A DNA stretch of 64,000 nt, taken from positions 132,386 through 196,385 of the forward strand of contig CAXBES010000006.1 in the NCBI GenBank assembly GCA_963974915.1. Direction: 5' to 3'. Of the stretch, positions 59,308 to 64,000 are shown piece by piece. Source of the stretch: CAXBES01 sp963974915 (GTDB taxonomy: Bacteria > Bacteroidota > Bacteroidia > Flavobacteriales > Flavobacteriaceae). Every line of letters begins with the position of its first letter. Within the stretch, counting starts at the first letter, position 1. The position numbers and the translations under genes are program-made. The notes under the pieces are model-generated. The model was not told where the DNA came from. It saw nothing but the letters and a program-made list of their open reading frames with translations, and ran no database searches.

Positions 59308-60267
59308 TTAAGCTAAAAATGCCATACTAATGAATATTGCGTAGGCGATGACGATAATGAGCCCTTTAATTCTTCCTATCTCAAATTTCTTCGGAAGGAA
59401 CGCCAGGGGAATTAAAACGGCCGAGAAGCCGATCATCCACCAGATATCGTTAGACAGCACCTCTTCACTTTTCACAATGATTGGTTGAATTACAGCCGTA
59501 ATTCCCAATACTGAAGCGATATTAAATATATTGGACCCTATAAGATTTCCTAACGAAATAGCCTTCTCTTTTTTTAAAGCTGCGATGACCGAAGCGGCTA
59601 ATTCGGGCACACTGGTTCCTATAGCGATCATTGTTACGGCAATTACACGCTCACTAATGCCCATAGTTGTTGCAAGATCTACTGCACCGGTCACCAGGAG
59701 TTCACTACCCCCCCAAAGGGAAGCACCACCAATTAACAACCATATGATTATTTTAAAGTTTGATGCTTTCGATAATCCTTCGTCAATACTATCGTCTGTT
59801 GGATTCGTGCTTCTTTGTTTCCTCGCTCTATTTATAAGTAAGAACAAGTAAATCGCTAACATTAGCAGTAAAGCGCCCCCTTCCATTCTGCTAATCTCTT
59901 TTCCACTACTTAAGATCGCAAACAATGCGATAGAAAGCAACATCATGACCGGCCAATTGAATTTATAAAAATCCCGGTCTATTAATAAAGGAGATATAAC
60001 TGCTGTAATTCCCAGAACCAAACCAATATTCGCAATGTTAGAACCAATTACGTTTCCTAATGAAATATCACTAAACCCTTCTAATGCAGCCTGCACGCTC
60101 ACAAGCAACTCCGGGGCAGATGTTGCAAAAGAGACCACTGTGAGGCCTATCACCATTTTTGAAAGATGAAGCTTAAAGGATAATGCTACCGAGGAACGAA
60201 CCAGAAACTCTCCCCCAACTACCAATAAGATCAATCCTAAGAAGATAAACAATAGACTCATAAACAA
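59308..60267 (-). CDS. Calcium/sodium antiporter (CaCA family)
   Basis: A 319-residue YrbG-like exchanger with ten helices in two inverted halves. The two alpha-repeats are GLTVVSFATSAPELLVSVQAALEGFSDISLGNVIGSNIANIGLVLG (~40-85) and VIAVTMIAIGTSVPELAASVIAALKKEKAISLGNLIGSNIFNIASVLG (~205-255), both with the G-T/S-S-x-P-E and GN-x-x-GSN signatures of cation binding. It exchanges Na+ for Ca2+ across the inner membrane. Starts at either 60267 (MFMSLL) or 60261; not decidable. Confidence 0.93.
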   Translation of the reverse strand: MFMSLLFIFLGLILLVVGGEFLVRSSVALSFKLHLSKMVIGLTVVSFATSAPELLVSVQAALEGFSDISLGNVIGSNIANIGLVLGITAVISPLLIDRDFYKFNWPVMMLLSIALFAILSSGKEISRMEGGALLLMLAIYLFLLINRARKQRSTNPTDDSIDEGLSKASNFKIIIWLLIGGASLWGGSELLVTGAVDLATTMGISERVIAVTMIAIGTSVPELAASVIAALKKEKAISLGNLIGSNIFNIASVLGITAVIQPIIVKSEEVLSNDIWWMIGFSAVLIPLAFLPKKFEIGRIKGLIIVIAYAIFISMAFLA

Positions 60268-60362
60268 ATTTTATAAAGGCACGAAGATACTAATTTGATT
60301 TACAAATTTCGATCGGGTTTGTATGTGTAAATTGCTTTAGGATACAATAAAAAACTAAATCA

Positions 60363-60417
60363 ATAGTTATATAACTACAAAAATAGTTGTACAACTATAA
60401 AAATAGTTATATGTTTG
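60363..60417 (+). promoter_or_regulatory. BlaI operator array: three phased palindromic repeats
   Basis: TAGTTATATAACTA (60364-60377) and ATAGTTGTACAACTAT (60383-60398) are perfect palindromes, and TAGTTATAT (from 60404) is a third, half-degenerate copy. The three start exactly 20 bases apart, about two helical turns, and lie 25-79 bases before the BlaI start codon. The core (TA)GTT-GTACAAC resembles BlaI/MecI TACA/TGTA sites. Confidence 0.85.
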
Positions 60418-60441
60418 TGTAACTTGGTTAACAGTAAACTT

Positions 60442-60795
60442 ATGGAACAACTCACAAATAAAGAAGAAGAAATAATGCAGGCGCTTTGGAGTCTCGATAA
60501 AGCATTTGTAAAGGAGGTCGTAGCTGCGCTACCAAACGAGAACCATTATAATACGGTTTCTACCATTATTAGAAATCTGGAAGAAAAAGGTTTTGTTTCC
60601 CATACTGCATTTGGAAAAACGCATCAATACTTTCCTGTGGTGAGCAAGGCAGATTATACAAAGCGTTTTATGAATATCGCAATGAAGCGTTATTTTAATA
60701 ATAATTATAAAAGTATGGTGTCTTTCTTTGCGAAAGAAGAGAAGATTAGTGCTGTAGAATTACGTGAAATTTTAGAGATCATCGAAAAAAAATAG
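60442..60795 (+). CDS. blaI: BlaI/MecI/CopY family repressor
   Basis: A 117-residue winged-helix repressor (MEQLTNKEEEIMQALWSLDKAFVKEVVAALPNENHYNTVSTIIRNLEEKGFVSHTAFGKTHQYFPVVSK). The C-terminal helices (RFMNIAMKRYFNNNYKSMVSFFAKEEKISAVELREILEIIEKK) form the dimer and contain the normal cleavage region. The frame opens at a TTG at 60415, but the ATG at 60442 is the family start. It is 4 bases before the sensor protease gene. The three upstream palindromes are its likely operator. Confidence 0.92.
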   Translation: MEQLTNKEEEIMQALWSLDKAFVKEVVAALPNENHYNTVSTIIRNLEEKGFVSHTAFGKTHQYFPVVSKADYTKRFMNIAMKRYFNNNYKSMVSFFAKEEKISAVELREILEIIEKK

Positions 60796-60799
60796 AACC

Positions 60800-62893
60800 A
60801 TGGAATTCTTATACTATATATTAAGGTCTGCCGGTATCCTTATCCTCTTCTATCTGGTGTACCTGTTTATTTTACGGCGAGATACTTTTTTTACTGCAAA
60901 CCGGCATTTCCTTCTGGGAGGTATCCTTGCAGCTGTGGCCTTCCCGTTTTTAGAGTTTACAAGAGTCATCTACAAAGATGTTGCTCCACTCCCACCTATG
61001 ACAGAGAGCTTTGAGGATCTTGCGCAACCCACAACTCAACTTTTAAGTACTCCTCAGGAAGTTGCTATTAATTGGTGGCAAATTATTGCCGTTATCTACA
61101 TAATCGGCATCGCGTTTATGACGATCAGGTTTATAAAGCAATTATTTTCTCTTCGCCAGATTCTCAAAAAGTATCCCTCCCGACGTCTTGGACAATACAC
61201 CTATATAGAAGTCCCAACGCAGAGTCTTCCGTTTTCATTCTTTAATTATATCGTTTACAATCCGGAAGTCCACTCGGAAGAAGAATTACAAATGATCTTA
61301 AAACACGAGCAAGTTCACGTATCTCAATGGCATTCTGTGGATATCATTTTAGCCAATATTCTACTCATACTACAATGGATGAATCCACTGGCATGGATGT
61401 ACAAGAGGGGAATAGAAGAAAATCTTGAGTTTATAGCCGATAGCGAAGCGGCACAGATCGTCCCTTCGGTAAAACAATATCAACTGGCATTGGTTAAAGT
61501 TTCATCTAATAGACCAATACCATCTATCACTAATAATTTTTATCAATCATTCACGCGTCTGGCAGTTTTCGGAAAGAAAATAACCTTGAGAAAGCCTGTT
61601 GGACAAGTAAAAAAACGAATCGTCATGTTAAACAAAAGCACATCAAAAAAGAGCAACATCTGGAAAGTAAGCATTGTTCTTCCGTTATTAGCGGTTTTCT
61701 TATGGAGTTTTAATGTCAAAGAAGTGGTAGAATACCGCGAAGCAAATGGTACATCGAGTGGTACTACAAACATTTCTGAGATTTCTTCGGAAAGTATTGC
61801 TGAAAAACCTTCGGAAAGTATTACTGAAATTCCTTCGGAAAGGAACGATGTTCTAAATACTTCGAAAACATCGGAAAGGTCAGATAATAAAATGAATGCG
61901 GCTTCTTCTGTCGTTACTTCCTCTAAAGCAATTGGCGTTGGACCTAAGGCTACTAATTCTGAAGCAAATAAAATAATCGATCCATTTTCGAGTAAGCCGA
62001 AAGACATAATTATAGAGATCACCAAGAACACCTCAAAAGCGGAACTTGAAAATATCAAAACGGAGCTGGAAGCCGATGGATTTAAGTTTAACTATTCAAA
62101 TCTAAAGTACAATGGAAGCAATGAGCTTACGGGAATTACCATAAGTTATACGAGTAAGGAAGGAAATTCGGGTAGCTATTCTGTGAGTAGTGACGATCCC
62201 ATTAATAAGATCGTGATTAGATCCGGCGACAACGGACTATCGGTTAGATCTTCAGGGAGTAGTGGGAATTCAGCTTATATTAACCAGGGAAATGGTGATT
62301 TGGATGAAGAATTCGAGGAGCAACGCGAATTAATGCGTAAGCGGCGAGAAGAAATGAATGAGCGACGCAAAGAAATGCGTGAAAAGATGAATGAGGAGCG
62401 CAAAGAGGTACGTGATGATATGCGTGAGGAAATGAAAAAACGCCGTGAGGAGATGAAGGAAGAAATGATTCATGTGCGCAGAAACTCTGATAGTATGCGT
62501 CTTCACCGAGGACATCGTGTTGATAGTTTAAGAAATTATGCAAGAGGTAGTAGAGCAGAACGCGATCGAGGTAGAAGTATATCGGTTGCACGTTCTAATG
62601 GCAATAGAATTCATGCTAAAGGAGCGTTGCCAAAGAATTTTAAAAAGATCTCCAAGAATTCATCCGACAGCGACTTAGAACGAATTAAAAATGAATTTGA
62701 AGCTAAAGGAGTTTCGTTCTCCTATCGGGGAGTAAAGCGAAACGAAATGGGTGAGATCATTAAAATAAAGCTAAAATTGGATAATAATAATGGTTCTACA
62801 ACTAACTCATCATACTCCGGGGATGATGACGAGCCCATAGGTACGATCGTGTTAAGTGCAGATGAGGGAACCTTCATTAAAAATGCGAATTAA
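60800..62893 (+). CDS. BlaR1/M56-type membrane protease with duplicated C-terminal domain
   Basis: A 697-residue membrane metalloprotease. Four helices (~4-25, 38-55, 92-115, ~285-305) surround the gluzincin site H169-E-Q-V-H173 and the downstream EENLEFIADSEA. Beyond ~305 the protein is outside the inner membrane. There is no penicillin-binding domain as in BlaR1. It has two related ~80-residue domains (401-480; IEITKNTSKAELENIKTELEADGFKFNYSNLKYNGSNELTGI and 610-690; KISKNSSDSDLERIKNEFEAKGVSFSYRGVKRNEMGEI) joined by a charged coiled coil (~500-560). It should cleave BlaI after sensing an unknown signal. Confidence 0.88.
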   Translation: MEFLYYILRSAGILILFYLVYLFILRRDTFFTANRHFLLGGILAAVAFPFLEFTRVIYKDVAPLPPMTESFEDLAQPTTQLLSTPQEVAINWWQIIAVIYIIGIAFMTIRFIKQLFSLRQILKKYPSRRLGQYTYIEVPTQSLPFSFFNYIVYNPEVHSEEELQMILKHEQVHVSQWHSVDIILANILLILQWMNPLAWMYKRGIEENLEFIADSEAAQIVPSVKQYQLALVKVSSNRPIPSITNNFYQSFTRLAVFGKKITLRKPVGQVKKRIVMLNKSTSKKSNIWKVSIVLPLLAVFLWSFNVKEVVEYREANGTSSGTTNISEISSESIAEKPSESITEIPSERNDVLNTSKTSERSDNKMNAASSVVTSSKAIGVGPKATNSEANKIIDPFSSKPKDIIIEITKNTSKAELENIKTELEADGFKFNYSNLKYNGSNELTGITISYTSKEGNSGSYSVSSDDPINKIVIRSGDNGLSVRSSGSSGNSAYINQGNGDLDEEFEEQRELMRKRREEMNERRKEMREKMNEERKEVRDDMREEMKKRREEMKEEMIHVRRNSDSMRLHRGHRVDSLRNYARGSRAERDRGRSISVARSNGNRIHAKGALPKNFKKISKNSSDSDLERIKNEFEAKGVSFSYRGVKRNEMGEIIKIKLKLDNNNGSTTNSSYSGDDDEPIGTIVLSADEGTFIKNAN

Positions 62894-62910
62894 AAAGACA
62901 GAATTTCAGT

Positions 62911-62946
62911 AAAAAAAAGGCTCGTAATCGAGTCTTTTTTTATTGT
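62911..62946 (+). terminator. Rho-independent terminator after the M56 gene
   Basis: AAAAAGGCTCG and CGAGTCTTTTT pair around TAAT with one G-T wobble, then a T-run. It ends the blaI-M56 transcript. Confidence 0.9.
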
Positions 62947-62957
62947 ATTTTTATAGA

Positions 62958-63110
62958 ATGAAGAAAAAGATCTTTAAAACTCTGGCAAAACTCAATAAAT
63001 CGCTACTTCCCAGTTTTACAAAGAAAGGTATTGATCTGGCCAAAGCCTCAAAGTTGCAGTTGGCATTATTCGCGTACAAACTCTGGGTCACTAAAAATGC
63101 GCTCGATTAA
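62958..63110 (+). CDS. Small conserved 50-residue basic protein
   Basis: A 50-residue frame (153 bases) too short for most gene finders. It starts MKKKIFKTLAKLNKSLLPSF and continues TKKGIDLAKASKLQLALFAYK, ending LWVTKNALD. Similar short flavobacterial proteins exist in my memory, sometimes mislabelled as SsrA-binding. It is basic with an amphipathic C-terminal helix. The stop shares TTAA with the convergent apt stop. Expression is inferred from conservation of the reading frame; function is unknown. Confidence 0.7.
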   Translation: MKKKIFKTLAKLNKSLLPSFTKKGIDLAKASKLQLALFAYKLWVTKNALD

Positions 63111-63622
63111 TACGTTAACAGTGATCTTACATCATATCTGTGTAACCGTTTCGAACCTTTTAAGAATTCGAGCTCAATTAAAAAGTTACACTGTACTATT
63201 TCCCCACCTAAATTTTCAATGAGTTTACATGCTGCTTTTGCCGTTCCCCCGGTAGCCAGGACATCGTCGTGCAAAATAACTTTATCACCTTTTGAAATAG
63301 CGTCTTCGTGAATTTCTAAGGTATCCATACCATATTCAAGAGAATAGGGCTCTTTAAGGGTTTTATAAGGAAGTTTTCCCGACTTGCGAATTGGAACAAA
63401 ACCGGCATTTAATTCTTTCGCCATGAGGGTTGAAAAGAAAAATCCGCGGGATTCGATCCCTACCACTTTATCTATTTTCTGATCCTCGACCAGGTTTATC
63501 AATTCGGAAAGACAAAATGCCATAGCTTCGGTATTACCCAGTAGCGGTGTAATATCTTTAAATATGACTCCGTGCTTTGGAAAATCGGGTATATCTCTTA
63601 TAAAATCTTCTGGGTTCAGCAT
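63107..63622 (-). CDS. apt: Adenine phosphoribosyltransferase
   Basis: A 171-residue PRTase. It has IRDIPDFPKHGVIFKDITPLL at the N-terminus, VVGIESRGFFFSTLMAKELNAGFVPIRKSGKLPYKT, the flexible loop YSLEYGMDTLEIHEDAI, and the PRPP-binding motif VILHDDVLATGGTAKAA. It makes AMP from adenine and PRPP in purine salvage. Cytoplasmic and single. The 180-base gap to the tRNA is A/T-rich. Confidence 0.96.
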   Translation of the reverse strand: MLNPEDFIRDIPDFPKHGVIFKDITPLLGNTEAMAFCLSELINLVEDQKIDKVVGIESRGFFFSTLMAKELNAGFVPIRKSGKLPYKTLKEPYSLEYGMDTLEIHEDAISKGDKVILHDDVLATGGTAKAACKLIENLGGEIVQCNFLIELEFLKGSKRLHRYDVRSLLTY

Positions 63623-63782
63623 ACAGTAAAGTAATCAATAAAAAGATTCAAATAAAAATAATTTAACCCTAGTTTATAGTTAAAAAGAAAAAATATATTC
63701 CTCAACATCTAAAAGTGAACTAAAATTAAGTTATCTCATTGCAATTTTTTATTTGAATGATGCTAAATGACCATAAAATTTT

Positions 63783-63790
63783 TATATTTG
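63783..63790 (+). promoter_or_regulatory. Candidate -7 box of the tRNA gene
   Basis: TATATTTG matches TAnnTTTG and lies 12 bases before the tRNA. A TTTG at 63752-63755 is a possible -33 element, 27 bases upstream, longer than usual. Confidence 0.5.
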
Positions 63791-63802
63791 CACCCCAATA
63801 AT

Positions 63803-63876
63803 GGCCACGTGGCGCAACTGAATAGCGCACTTGATTACGGCTCAAGAGGTTGCAGGTTTGAATCCTGCCGTGGTCA
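63803..63876 (+). tRNA. tRNA-Arg (anticodon ACG)
   Basis: A complete 74-base cloverleaf: acceptor GGCCACG pairs with CGTGGTC, D-arm GCGC...GCGC, anticodon stem CTTGA/TCAAG with loop TTACGGC (anticodon ACG), T-arm GCAGG/CCTGC with TTTGAATC, discriminator A. CCA is not encoded. A34 would be edited to inosine to read CGU, CGC and CGA. Confidence 0.95.
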
Positions 63877-63897
63877 CGAATAAATAGTTCAATTAGG

Positions 63898-63928
63898 AAA
63901 AACGCCAAGCTCGCTTGAGCGTTTTTTT
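63898..63928 (+). terminator. Terminator of the tRNA transcript
   Basis: AAAAACGC pairs with GCGTTTTT, with an inner AAG/CTT, and ends in a T-run. It is 21 bases after the tRNA. Confidence 0.85.
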
Positions 63929-63943
63929 GTTTGAACTATTTTC

Positions 63944-64000
63944 AAAGCGGAGCTTTGTCAGGAGAGGCGACAGCCAATCCTGCTTATAAAGCGGAGCTTT
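63944..64000. repeat. Hairpin repeats at the window edge
   Basis: AAAGCGGAGCTTT (stem AAAGC/GCTTT) occurs at 63944-63956 and 63988-64000, 44 bases apart, with a CAGGA...TCCTG pair between them. The element runs off the window. Confidence 0.7.

Noticed and set aside
60442..62893. Beta-lactam resistance system
   Set aside because: There is no beta-lactamase and no penicillin-binding domain; only the BlaI/M56 regulatory logic is shared.
63726..63908. 60-codon frame over the tRNA
   Set aside because: It is the reverse complement of tRNA-Arg; this is a common artefact.

Overview
The window is AT-rich bacterial chromosome from a member of the Bacteroidota, almost certainly the family Flavobacteriaceae. 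The reasons are a SusC/SusD pair, a type IX secretion (Por) C-terminal sorting domain, class III glutamine synthetase, an IcmF mutase, TAnnTTTG-type promoter boxes, DnaJ with a reduced zinc region, and many lipoproteins with acidic residues after the lipidated cysteine. No phage, plasmid, IS element or CRISPR array is visible.

Layout. 1-2.5 kb: the end of an ABC exporter, then a DUF1801/DUF1853 pair. 2.5-7.5 kb: a SusC/SusD/lipoprotein uptake operon. 7.8-19.3 kb: M28 peptidase, PPK2, a sigma-54-type response regulator, outer-membrane barrel protein, MscS channel, a NatAB-like ABC system, grpE-dnaJ, YceI and an epimerase. 19.3-26.6 kb: MnmD next to a 47-bp tandem repeat, DUF4920, ilvE, a MazG-like enzyme between two copies of a structured intergenic repeat, an M49 peptidase, an SRPBCC protein and a fluoride channel. 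26.6-33.1 kb: DUF1684, tandem secreted paralogues, an MFS transporter behind a leader peptide and terminator, DJ-1, Lrp/AsnC and a RES/Xre toxin-antitoxin pair. 33.1-43 kb: icmF, a T9SS cargo protein, DUF4197, a metal-receptor protein, pyrF, prfA and purM.

43-56.3 kb is the most distinctive part: a large curli (functional amyloid) locus on the minus strand. A CsgB-like minor curlin, CsgE, CsgF, CsgG and a beta-propeller lipoprotein form a tight operon. Upstream lie four tandem curlin paralogues of about 490 residues and a fifth with its own terminator. Three architectures are unusual: curlins with well over twenty 11-residue units and a cysteine-containing tail, CsgE with an extra N-terminal beta domain that resembles CsgH, and CsgG fused to a C-terminal beta-barrel. 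Long upstream regions of the two curlin units share sequence motifs.

56.7-64 kb: class III glutamine synthetase, a Na+/Ca2+ exchanger, a BlaI/BlaR1-like pair with three phased operator-like repeats, a 50-residue conserved protein, apt and tRNA-Arg(ACG).

The best candidates for undescribed biology are the curli locus architecture, a putative ribosome-controlled attenuator in front of the MFS transporter, and a three-copy structured repeat whose hairpins change sequence while keeping their pairing. All assignments come from reading sequence and recalled family knowledge; no database search was run.
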